NCBI RefSeq assembly: GCF_001886195.1
Contig: NZ_JXLB01000003.1
Span: forward strand, 62,001-126,000
From: Enterococcus ratti
Lineage (GTDB): Bacteria; Bacillota; Bacilli; Lactobacillales; Enterococcaceae
Length of the DNA: 64,000 nucleotides
Direction of reading: 5' to 3'
Under the pieces are notes generated by a model. The model was not told the DNA's origin. It saw only the letters and a program-made list of their open reading frames with translations, and searched no databases. Positions 35,839-44,201 of the stretch are shown here, one piece after another; within the stretch, counting starts at the first letter, position 1; each line of letters opens with the position of its first letter. A program made the translations under genes and the position numbers.

Positions 35839-36363
35839 TTATTTATCGCGATTAAAATGAGACTCTAGTTGCTTTTTCTTTTTGTATAGGTGATAGGTTA
35901 ACTTCTCTATGTCTAATGATCTAGTTCTAATTGAAAAAAATCTATATTGCCATTTTCCGTTTTCCTTTATCAAAAGAGATGAGTATAATTTCAATGGATT
36001 AGTTATTTCACTTGAAGTATTTTTTAGATCAATTAAAAAATTTTTTTGAGGATACTCGGAAATAACAGTCAAAATTATTTTTGTCATAATATATGAGCTA
36101 ATCCCTTTATTCCTAAATTCTGGGGAAATTGAAATATATCCAAATCTCAAATGTGTGTACTTAACTGAAGGAAAGCAATAACCCAAAATCTCCTCGTTAG
36201 GAAGACCATCATAATTTTTAAGTTTATAGGATTCTATTAATTCATCATCATCCACTTTAAAGCTAAACTCTAGAGCACCATTTTTATCTATCAATTCTAC
36301 GATAGGATCTACAGTTGAATACCAATTTTCTGGAAAAAGTGAAACATACTCATCTGAAAACAT
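35839..36363 (-). CDS. GNAT-like acetyltransferase, cargo inserted in the conjugation module
   Basis: A 174-residue protein with the acetyl-CoA-binding pattern of GNAT enzymes: HLRFGYISISPEFRNKGISS YIMTKIIL (the R/Q-x-x-G-x-G/A-like loop is RNKGIS, somewhat divergent) and a following FLIDLKNTSS strand with Asn. The substrate is unknown. It stands between Orf17 and ArdA, where Tn916 has no gene, so it is accessory cargo. Base composition is more AT-rich than in the flanking transfer genes, consistent with separate origin. Confidence 0.6.
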   Translation of the reverse strand: MFSDEYVSLFPENWYSTVDPIVELIDKNGALEFSFKVDDDELIESYKLKNYDGLPNEEILGYCFPSVKYTHLRFGYISISPEFRNKGISSYIMTKIILTVISEYPQKNFLIDLKNTSSEITNPLKLYSSLLIKENGKWQYRFFSIRTRSLDIEKLTYHLYKKKKQLESHFNRDK

Positions 36364-36413
36364 ACTTTTTTTATTAATAAAATCACCTCTTTTAAATTAT
36401 AAAAGACTCCATA

Positions 36414-36914
36414 CTAATTATAGTACTCGAATACGCCGTGAGAAGTCACTAAAAAATTACCTTCAATTTCCATATCACGTCCTAGAGATTGATAGTCAAT
36501 ATAGTTTTGTAGGGCTGCTGGTACTTCTCCAAGTGCGCCTGTTTCTTCAATGTAATAAGCAGCCACATCTTCCATAGAATCACAATCGGTATAACAAATG
36601 ATATCGTCGGTGTGTTCCAACAATTCTTCTACAGAATTGAACCACATACCTTGAATTTCACTTAGTTCATCATAGATCGGTGTGCCTTCTATTTCTTCGA
36701 TCATTTCACATAGGCGGTTAATTTCACTGATTGGTGTGTATTCGCTAATCTCAAAAGGGAGTTCATAATCATGAATGGCATATTCTTCGTATTCTTCATT
36801 TAAGCCGATTCGTTCTGACATGTCTTCATAATCAATGGGAGGTGTAAACCAAGCACCAATTAGTTCGCCTTCGTTATACTTGCCTAAATTAGCAATATAA
36901 ACTTGCATTTCCAT
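36414..36914 (-). CDS. ardA: ArdA antirestriction protein (Orf18 family)
   Basis: A very acidic DNA-mimic protein of 166 residues that blocks type I restriction enzymes when the element enters a new cell. Hallmarks: MQVYIANLGKYNEGELIGAW FTPP, YEEYAIHDYELPFEISEYT and the C-terminal ALQNYIDYQSLGRDMEIEG. It matches Tn916 Orf18 in length and position. Intact. Confidence 0.95.
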   Translation of the reverse strand: MEMQVYIANLGKYNEGELIGAWFTPPIDYEDMSERIGLNEEYEEYAIHDYELPFEISEYTPISEINRLCEMIEEIEGTPIYDELSEIQGMWFNSVEELLEHTDDIICYTDCDSMEDVAAYYIEETGALGEVPAALQNYIDYQSLGRDMEIEGNFLVTSHGVFEYYN

Positions 36915-37017
36915 TTAAAAACCCTCCTTATTTTAAATTATCCTCAAAAAAAATTATCTTGTTACTTAATCAATGGGTGTATAATTAGTTATAACAATTA
37001 AAAATGGAGGTTAAATA

Positions 37018-37194
37018 ATGAATAAATCAAATCGTTTGTTTTTCTTTGCGCTTCTTTTGTTTATTTTAAGCCGCAGGTCACTTGTTCCATTTTCAGGGAA
37101 TTTCATAGATTTTGTTTCTGGTATGACAACAGGACTATTAATTGTTGCCACACTTTATCGACTCACTCATAAGACTTCTTTAAAAGCGAACTAA
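37018..37194 (+). CDS. Small membrane protein, opposite strand to the conjugation operon
   Basis: A 58-residue protein (MNKSNRLFFFALLLFILSRR ... SGMTTGLLIVATLYRLTHKT). ATG 37018 follows a perfect GGAGG at 7 bases. Two hydrophobic segments are visible. It is divergent from ardA and unlike any Tn916 gene I remember. Function unknown. Confidence 0.6.
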   Translation: MNKSNRLFFFALLLFILSRRSLVPFSGNFIDFVSGMTTGLLIVATLYRLTHKTSLKAN

Positions 37195-37210
37195 TAATTT
37201 TAAAAATGAA

Positions 37211-37326
37211 AGATTTTTTCGGGCAAAAATATCAACGAGTTTGTAAAAAAAGGATATTGCTTTGTCACAGTGATACCTGAAAAGCTTGCAACCACTGATC
37301 TAGTATTTGAAAAAGAAAGAGCTTAA
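37211..37326 (+). pseudogene. C-terminal fragment of an unidentified protein
   Basis: Without a start codon the plus strand encodes IFSGKNINEFVKKGYCFVTV followed by IPEKLATTDLVFEKERA and a stop at the terminator stem. The sensible composition and the terminator immediately after it suggest the 3' end of a lost gene. Confidence 0.35.
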
Positions 37327-37346
37327 CAAAGGCTCTTTCTTTCTAC
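37315..37346. terminator. Bidirectional terminator
   Basis: GAAAGAGC (37315-37322) pairs with GCTCTTTC (37332-37339), followed by TTTCTACTTTT on the plus strand and preceded by A-rich sequence for the other direction. Confidence 0.7.
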
Positions 37347-37402
37347 TTTTTAAGTGTTAAACCTCGAGATTAGTACTTTAATCTAATCATCAAGAATATC
37401 TA

Positions 37403-37624
37403 TTAAGCCCCAATAATTCGATTGAATAAGTTGAGTAACACATCTTTCACGCCACCTGCATTAAAGACCAAACCAACCGCAATCAGTGCAATAATCACAA
37501 AATCAATGAGTTTAGAAAACTCACGTTTAAAACCTAAGTACAAGCCAATCACTACGATTGCTAGCAATACCAGTGATTGGGCATTACTTAAAAACCAGTT
37601 ATATAAATTTTGTCCAAAATTCAT
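37403..37624 (-). CDS. Orf19 / TcpD-family small conjugation membrane protein
   Basis: A 73-residue protein with two membrane helices (SLVLLAIVVIGLYLGFK and LIDFVIIALIAVGLVFN) and a short tail LLNLFNRIIGA, as in TcpD/Orf19 of Tn916-type elements. The start overlaps the stop of the upstream 44-residue gene (ATGA). Intact. Confidence 0.85.
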   Translation of the reverse strand: MNFGQNLYNWFLSNAQSLVLLAIVVIGLYLGFKREFSKLIDFVIIALIAVGLVFNAGGVKDVLLNLFNRIIGA

Positions 37625-37755
37625 TCTTCATTCCTCCGTTTCATCTGAGTCATTTGTTCGTCTGCTTGTTTGCTGACTTGAAATAAGCACATGATTGTTA
37701 TGCCGATGGCGACACCAAGTCCAATCAGTAAGAATCGATTAAACACTAACCACAT
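37621..37755 (-). CDS. 44-residue membrane protein of the conjugation operon (DUF3789-like)
   Basis: MWLVFNRFLLIGLGVAIGIT then a hydrophilic tail rich in Lys, Gln and Arg. GGAGG lies 10 bases before ATG 37755 (7 before TTG 37758), and the stop overlaps the Orf19 start. Tiny one-helix proteins of this type sit at this place in Tn916/Tn5801 relatives. Too short for similarity to be certain. Confidence 0.65.
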   Translation of the reverse strand: MWLVFNRFLLIGLGVAIGITIMCLFQVSKQADEQMTQMKRRNEE

Positions 37756-37819
37756 CAATAAGAATCCTCCTTTCATTAAAAAAAGCGACCTCTGATACTT
37801 GAAGTCACGGTATATCCTG

Positions 37820-38113
37820 CTATTTAAATGGTGCTTGTTTTTCTAAATAGTGTTTGCGGTTTTTCAAATACTGCTTCACACGCCTTAACAATTGTGGGGC
37901 TGTTAGCTTTTCACCATATACAGTAACGTTGTTTAAACCATGTGGGTAAAAGGTCTGTTTGTAAAAATCATAGCGATAGAGCGATTCATTTTCTGCACGA
38001 CTTCCTTCAATGATCAACATCGTATATGCTCCGGTATTCTGACTATAGACAATCATTTCTATTCCACAAAGAAAGCCGAGAGCGGCAAGTTCTTCCGTTA
38101 AACGGCTACTCAT
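37820..38113 (-). CDS. Small conserved protein next to the relaxase gene
   Basis: A 97-residue soluble protein (MSSRLTEELAALGFLCGIEM; LYRYDFYKQTFYPHGLNNVT; basic C-terminus LLRRVKQYLKNRKHYLEKQ). It overlaps the relaxase stop by 4 bases and was presumably co-translated with it. A basic tail beside the relaxase would suit an accessory DNA-processing protein; that is inference. Confidence 0.65.
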   Translation of the reverse strand: MSSRLTEELAALGFLCGIEMIVYSQNTGAYTMLIIEGSRAENESLYRYDFYKQTFYPHGLNNVTVYGEKLTAPQLLRRVKQYLKNRKHYLEKQAPFK

Positions 38114-38730
38114 AGAATCACATCTTCACGGGTTAAATACTGTTGTTCGATCAGTTTTTCATGCTTTTCGGTTAGCTTAGCTTCATGGATCAATTCAGAT
38201 AAGATGGCTGTTTGATTTAATTGGTCGATTGTGCCGATCATTTTCAGCGTTGGGGCGACTTGATGACGCAACCAGTTTAGCGTGCGCTCAAACGTATACG
38301 GCTCTGGTTCAGTCGTTAAACGCAGGGTACCGCGATCTTTGCCGATAAAAAATGCCCATTGTTGGTTCATTGACCAAGCACTACGACGCTTATTTTCGTC
38401 TCTATCGACAAAACGAATATAGCGATTGATAATTTCAAAGGCAGTTTTTTCGACATCTTGACGGGTCAATAAATCAATGACCGCATGACTTGCTCGTTCG
38501 TTTTTCAAGCGAATCTCAAAGCGGTTTTTAACTTCTGCCTTTTCTAAGGGAATATTATTTTTAGCGTATTGCTCGTAGTCTTTTTCATAAATGCAGAAGT
38601 ACACTTCTGATTTTAATGAACCCACATATAGGGTATTGCCCATGTCCGCCTTTTCGTCACGGTGGACTAATTCACCACTGCGATAGTATTTAAAGCTGCG
38701 AAAAAGCGAGATACATTCTTCGCTTTGACG
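38110..38730 (-). pseudogene. Orf20/MobT-family relaxase, only the C-terminal half
   Basis: From about ISLFRSFKYYRSGELVHRDE the sequence follows the Tn916 Orf20 relaxase (NTLYVGSLKSEVYFCIYEKD YEQYAKNN; FEIRLKNERASHAVIDLL; NQQWAFFIGKDRGTLRLTTE). The N-terminal half with the catalytic residues is absent: upstream the frame enters the truncated adhesin. Orf20 is near 400 residues, and about 205 remain. The same deletion must have removed the coupling protein (Orf21) and Orf22-24, which were not found, so element 2 cannot start its own transfer. Confidence 0.85.
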
Positions 38731-39191
38731 GTCACCGTTTGACCATTCCAAGAAGGTAAAGTGTCATGCCGATTCACTAATGCCATGATTTCTGCTTTAC
38801 GTTGTTGATAATTTGGGATTGTTGTGGTTTGGAGTTGATCACCTAATTCTTCCCAAATCATGGCTTGCGTGACGGCATAATCGTAGTGACTTTGACTAGT
38901 CATTGTATACCCGTAATAAGCAATTTTTGAAAGCTTATCTTTTTTGGCATTGATATACGTTTCCGGCGTATAGCCTTCGCCGCCATTCGCTACGATGCCA
39001 GATTCAATACAGAAAACCTTTTTTCCGTCCATTTTCAGCACGTAGATGTTATGAGTCATGGCATAGCCAGTGTTAGGGCTAATCCCCGTGTAATAATAAT
39101 TGGTCGGCTCATCTAGGCTTAATGAACTGGCAAAGGTAGGAATTGAGGAAGTAAAAAGGGTGCTGATAAAAGTCACGCAGACCATCAGCAC
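38667..39191 (-). pseudogene. Thioester-domain (TQXA) surface adhesin, truncated N-terminal fragment
   Basis: A signal peptide (LMVCVTFISTLFTSSIPTFA) precedes a thioester domain: the ester-forming Cys in KKVFCIESGIVANGGEGY and the partner motif YDYAVTQAMIWEELG. After about SWNGQTVTVKAKN the frame enters relaxase sequence and stops, so stalk domains and the cell-wall anchor are gone. Just upstream a start ATGAAATCAAAAACGAAC is out of frame by one or two bases, a probable second lesion. Such proteins bind host surfaces covalently through the Cys-Gln thioester. Confidence 0.8.
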
Positions 39192-39541
39192 CCTTAAGGA
39201 TCTATTAGAATGTTCGTTTTTGATTTCATATCATTTTCCTTTCATTTCATTAAGAAAGACGCTCATATGAATGAACGCCTTTCTATGAATATTAAGTTTT
39301 TGAAGATAAAAATTGATCTTTTTTAAATACAGTGTATGGGCAAATACATAGAACTACTCTATAGAATATTCCTTTAGTGCTGTACCCATTTACCAGAGCA
39401 TGAGCACGTGTATTTTTTGAAAGAAAAAAACTTCCTCATAAAATAGAAATGGCTCAAATTAAAGATTTTGGCGAAGAACTATTTCATTTTATAGTGTTTT
39501 TATCCTTTTCATACAGCACCAAATGCTATTAAATCAACTCA

Positions 39542-42046
39542 TCAAGTTGTAATATCTACGGTAATTTCTTGTTTGATTTGAGTAACAATTGGCGTATAGA
39601 GGTCTATATTTGTTTCTGGCGTTTCTATAGAAACAACTAAAGAATAATTCATCTTTTGATTGTATTTTTTAAGATAGTCTCTCTCACGCCACCAGCCTAT
39701 AACAGGATATACTGCTATATAATTTGCGTCACATAGGTCTATGGCTGATACTGAGCAAAAATCAGAATGAATTGAACCAACATCTCTATTATTAGTGCCA
39801 AGATGCCAGTTGCGACTACTGCCATCGCCATTATCTTTAGGGTCTTCCCCACGCATTTTTGTGTTCACTCTCTTTTTAAAATCATCTAAAGTCTCATTAC
39901 TATTTATAACATCAAATCTTAGACCCGCTGAGGGATATCTATATCTATTTTTCCAACCTATTTCACCAGGTCCAGGTTCAATGAAATATGAAAGAGTCAC
40001 TTTTATTTTTGCATCTATTTCACCCAAAGATTTTAAAACTTCTTTTGGCCATGGAATTTCATGGATATGCATTTCATTCATACTCTTTTTTGTAAATGGC
40101 TGTATTTTCTCCTGAATAATTAAATTAACAGAATTATTAGCACACTCTATAGCTTTTTGTAAATTAGGAATTCCGTAACCACAGGTGCGAAGAAGTTGCC
40201 GTCTTCCTTTACTTTTTTTATCTTCTTTACAGAACTGTTCAATCATTTTAGGAGTCCAGCTTGCAGAATGTATGAGCAATGCTCTAACAGTTTCAGGCCA
40301 TATATTAGGATATTCATTATATAATTGAGAAGCCATCCAAGAAGCTTGCGCTGTTGCTGAACTTGTTCCCCAAATAGTAGATAAGGGTTTGTTTAGAAAA
40401 TCTCGATTTGTTGTAAGTGTAGACAAATCTTCACATATATCATAATCAAACCCGTTAGTTATCATGTTTCCTCCATCAAGAACAATCTCTGGTTTAATTG
40501 GCCAGTCTTTTTTCCAACTGAGAGAAGTTGAACTGTACGGAGAAAGCTCTCCCACATCAGCAACTGGAATGTATTCGGAAAAATCAGCTGAATCAATTTC
40601 AACAGAATCACAATACGCACCTACGGTTATGGCATTCCACGATTGTCCTGGATTTTCTACCCCACGTATAGTATTTATATCTGGATATGGAGAATTCATT
40701 AGTTCAAGGGGATGTACGTTTCCTCCACTGATCAAAAAGAGACGTCTATTTCCATTTCCTTCTGCACCAGAGGTTAAGCTATCTATTGCCGCTGACCATG
40801 AGGTGGGGCTACCGTCATCTGTATTATACTCAGAAGTTGTAATTGCCATACAAAGGACTCTTGATGCATCTGGATTTTCAATTTCCGCTAATAATACAGC
40901 GTTCTCAGTAATGGCACCATATAATTCTTTTGCATTTTCTCCATGTGTAGGTAAAATTTTCACAGATTCGATTTTATGATTTATCATTATTGGATCATTT
41001 GAAACAAATTTTTCTTTGAGGTCATTATATAAAGCTACTCCAGCCATTTCTGTACCATGACCATCATGATCATAACTGCCCCAACTACTATCTACAGCCT
41101 GAATAGAATTTTCTGATAAAATGGCAGGAGACAAAAGTGGGTGCTTTGAAGCCAGCCCTGTGTCTAATACACATACTGTAACTTTGCTATCAATAAAAGA
41201 TGTCCTATCAATCAAGTCATCCACCCACTCTTGTTGTTCCACCCCAGACATACTATTGAAGAAATTTATTTTTTCGGGAGATCTTCTAAACTCAGCAATG
41301 TAATCACAACTTGAAAGTAAGGATTGAAGTTGTGCCTTATTAGCATAAATTAGTTTAATAATTCTCTCTGGAAAAACTATCTCATTTTCGCCAATAAGAA
41401 TACCTATGTTTTCACAACAAGATATCAAGTTTTCAACGGAATTTTTTTTGTTATTATTATAATTTTCTTCGTTAGAGACACCTTCATATCGAAGCCAGAC
41501 TTCACACCATTTTGCTTCTTCTTTCGGCATGCTTTCTAAATCACCTATCCAAAAAGAATCCAAAATAGCTAGAGAAACATCTTCAATACTACTAACCAAA
41601 TCGTTATTTTTAGGTTTTCCCGATTTCGTTGTCTCATTAATATAGTCATTGAATCTATCAATAAAAAAGGTTTCATTTCCTTCCGGAACATATACAGTAG
41701 CCTTAATTATTTTCTTATCTTCTTCTCCTTCTTCGGATGAAAGTTGCTCTTGAACATTAAGTAGCCTTATTCCTTTTGTTCTGTTTTCTAATTTTTGTAA
41801 AGCTAAATCGTAGCCAGTAGCGCTCGTGAATTGTAAATATGTTCCAGAACGATATTTAATTGCAGCTGTTTGTTTTTGAACATTTGATCTTTCATAAGCA
41901 GCTTTTAATTTTTACTGAATAAATTCTCCATGACTTTTAAAATTTGGACGCTGAGGTATACTCAGACCGCCCATTCGTTTTGGACTAACATAGTCAAACG
42001 TAGAATTTGTGTTATTCAAAAAAATATTCTTTTTTCCAATCGCCAA
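39542..42046 (-). pseudogene. IetS-type subtilisin-like protease, nonsense codon near the start
   Basis: The gene starts at TTG 42046 (AIGKKNIFLNNTNSTFDYVS), 2 bases after the ATPase stop, with GGAGG at 7 bases. TAA at 41912-41914 follows GEFIQ; the frame then continues open for 790 codons. The S8 triad is intact: Asp in VCVLDTGLASKHP, His in YDHDGHGTEMAGVA, oxyanion Asn in FLISGGNVHP, Ser in IWGTSSATAQASWM. Paired with an AAA ATPase this is the IetAS arrangement, described as plasmid incompatibility and as phage defence. A 685-residue part from 41599 could be reinitiated, but without a clear ribosome binding site. Confidence 0.85.
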
Positions 42047-42048
42047 CT

Positions 42049-43008
42049 TTACGCCTCCTTAGTAGAATAAATTTTAAGTCTTTCATTTACTAAATTGATT
42101 AGATGAGTTTCAGTAATTATTTCATCTTTCAGAATAGATTCTTTTATTGCGTCGTCACAAATCCTTAATAATTCTGCTTGGCTTAAATTTAAAGAAGAAA
42201 CGATAAGTTTTTTCGAGATTCTAAAATTTTTCTGATAAATAGATAACTTATATTTATAAATTTTTTGAATCTCATCAGCGGTTGGAAGTGAATAATGTAG
42301 TACATCATCAAATCTACGAAATAGAGCTTGATCCAGTAATTTTTGATTGTTTGTAGCTGCAATAATTATACTTTCAGAAGTATCTTGCTCTATAAATTGT
42401 AAAAATGAATTTAAAATCCTTCTCATTTCTCCAACTTCATTATCAAGACTTCTATCTGCTCCAATTGCATCAAATTCATCGAAAAAATAAACCCCGGTAT
42501 TGTTTTCAATAGACTCAAATACTTGTCTTAGCTTAGTGCTAGTTTCTCCCATAAACTTAGTTACTAATTTGTCAACTTGTATTGTATAGAGGGGAATGTC
42601 TAGCTCCGCAGCAATTATTGAAGCTGTAAAAGTTTTTCCTGTTCCAGGAGGTCCTTCTATTAGTATTTTCCTTCTATTATCTAAACCATAGTTTCTCAAT
42701 TTGTTTTTGTTTCTATACTCGGATAATATTCTAGTAATTCGTTCTTTGATTTCATCAGATACTATTAAGTCAGTTAGCTTCCTATCAGGAAACGTCATGT
42801 GCAGCATCGGATTTTTTTGATTCAGTGAAACAACATTTGAACGAGATATTTTAGGTTTATCAATTAACTTCTTTAAATCACGGGCAAGGGTTGTATGGTT
42901 CTTTTTTGCTTCGTATGCTGCAATTTGTAGCACAGCAGTTTTGAACTTCTCATCATTTCCATCTAAATGAGCTTTAATCAAATTCTTTATTTGATCGGCA
43001 GTCGCCAT
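42049..43008 (-). CDS. IetA-type AAA+ ATPase
   Basis: A 319-residue AAA ATPase: N-terminal helical region (ATADQIKNLIKAHLDGNDEK), Walker A ILIEGPPGTGKTFTASII, Walker B GVYFFDEFDAIGADRS, sensor IIIAATNNQKLLDQALFRRF with arginine finger. The start at 43008 follows GGAGGGA. It is coupled to the subtilase gene in the order ATPase-protease known for IetAS, where both are needed for anti-phage function. The ATPase is intact although its partner has a stop codon. Confidence 0.88.
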   Translation of the reverse strand: MATADQIKNLIKAHLDGNDEKFKTAVLQIAAYEAKKNHTTLARDLKKLIDKPKISRSNVVSLNQKNPMLHMTFPDRKLTDLIVSDEIKERITRILSEYRNKNKLRNYGLDNRRKILIEGPPGTGKTFTASIIAAELDIPLYTIQVDKLVTKFMGETSTKLRQVFESIENNTGVYFFDEFDAIGADRSLDNEVGEMRRILNSFLQFIEQDTSESIIIAATNNQKLLDQALFRRFDDVLHYSLPTADEIQKIYKYKLSIYQKNFRISKKLIVSSLNLSQAELLRICDDAIKESILKDEIITETHLINLVNERLKIYSTKEA

Positions 43009-43215
43009 AACCATTCCCTCCCTTAACTTGAACTTTATGTCACCAACTTAATTGTATTATCATAAGAAATCAAAGTCAAACTATACTTTTTAACTTGATT
43101 AGAAGGTTCAAAGCAACGGGAAAAAGTAGAAACTATCTTATTTGATTTTAGTGTAGTTTTTAGTTCAAATCACATTGCTTATACATTATTAATTTCAAAT
43201 AGATTTCTGAATAAA

Positions 43216-43240
43216 AAGACGTCCAAAATCTGAACGTCTT
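43216..43240. terminator. Short terminator-like hairpin upstream of ietA
   Basis: AAGACGT pairs with ACGTCTT around an 11-base loop. On the minus strand it would stop transcription arriving from the right before ietA. The rest of 43009-43301 shows no gene. Confidence 0.4.
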
Positions 43241-43301
43241 CCTAAGAATATCGAAATCTAGAATTTTGTTTTTAATAGAAATGCTGATCCAGATGTAATG
43301 C

Positions 43302-43323
43302 CATTGCACCGTTTTTGCACTTT
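43302..43323. repeat. Element 2 right arm repeats
   Basis: CATTGCACC and TTGCACTTT reproduce, with small differences, the CATTGCACTTT pair at 15270-15291, in the same orientation, about 100 bases before attachment copy 3. Confidence 0.55.
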
Positions 43324-43415
43324 TTTCTTTTTATTTTGTGTTTTATATGGTTTTATCTAATTTTAAATCCCTTAATTTTACTGCATTTTGATTTATACTC
43401 TGCACTCTGAAAAAA

Positions 43416-43426
43416 GAGTGGGAATA
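43416..43426. other. Attachment site copy 3 (right end of element 2)
   Basis: Exact third copy of GAGTGGGAATA. It is followed again by a hairpin, arm-like repeats and the 3' end of an integrase, the same order as at copies 1 and 2, so it is also the left end of a third, decayed element. Confidence 0.9.
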
Positions 43427-43431
43427 ATAAA

Positions 43432-43482
43432 AAACAGCCAACAAACGTTGTTAAATCAATGTTTTTGGGCTGTTTATTTTTT
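43432..43482 (+). terminator. Terminator at the left end of the third element
   Basis: AAACAGCCAACAAACGTTG (43432-43450) pairs with few mismatches with CAATGTTTTTGGGCTGTTT (43457-43475), followed by ATTTTTT. Same position relative to att as the hairpins after copies 1 and 2. Confidence 0.75.
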
Positions 43483-43484
43483 CA

Positions 43485-43504
43485 TTATCACACTTTTATC
43501 ACAG
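43485..43504. repeat. Arm-like repeats of the third element
   Basis: TTATCACACTTTTATCACAG holds two copies of TTATCACA. The sequence is related in layout but distinct from those of elements 1 and 2. No matching right-hand pair was found in the window. Confidence 0.45.
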
Positions 43505-43513
43505 TTATTCCTT

Positions 43514-43815
43514 TTATTTCTTATATTGATTTTTAACATCTTTTACTAGGCTCTCTTCTGGTAAGTCAATCTTTATATAATTATTTAAAGATTCCGCAAC
43601 TGTAAAATTCGTGTTGGGATATAAATGCCCATAAGTGCCTAAAGTGGCTTGAATATCCTCATGTCCTAAGCGATCCTTTACCAATAAGTATTCATCTCCC
43701 TACTAATAAAGAGCAAAGCACGAAAATGTCTCAAACCGTGTATTCGAATTATATGAACACCAGCAATGGCTGCATCTTTCATATTTTTATTTTCTTTATA
43801 AGTAAAAATATCTAA
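43514..43815 (-). pseudogene. Remnant of a third tyrosine integrase (C-terminal part)
   Basis: On the minus strand the catalytic end is readable with breaks: AGVHIIRIHGLRHFRALLF, then stop codons and a frame change near 43698, then LVKDRLGHEDIQATLGTYGH LYPNTNFTVAESLNNYIKID and a normal C-terminus. It matches the ends of the two other integrases in the window. The N-terminal two thirds are missing. 43816-44201 holds no recognisable gene. Confidence 0.85.
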
Positions 43816-44201
43816 ATATTAGGCACAATTGATATTTTCTATCATTTTAACTCACTTTTATTTATTTTTTTAGTACAAACAAATCATTAACGTTGATTTG
43901 GTGTTTTTTCTGGTCATTTTTTACAAATTTTTTTCTTTAGTTAAATCCTTGACTGATATCTAAGAATTTATTCAAACTTTTTCCAAAAAATTAATTTTTC
44001 CTCATGATGTTTCCACATGCAAAAATTATATCAATTCACACAAGTATATACGTGCTTTTTAATTTCATCTAATTATTTATTATATGCCAACACGACTACT
44101 TGCATTAATATGACAGAACTAGTACAAAAATAAACAACTAGATAAGATAGGAAAAAAGCGTACCTTTTCTACCTATGAAATAATTCACCTTATACTGAAA
44201 T

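Noticed and set aside
39374-39439. A 21-residue frame with a CxC motif (MRKFFSFKKYTCSCSGKWVQ)
   Set aside because: No ribosome binding site and no conserved context; it may be a tail of a lost gene, but the support is too thin to list.
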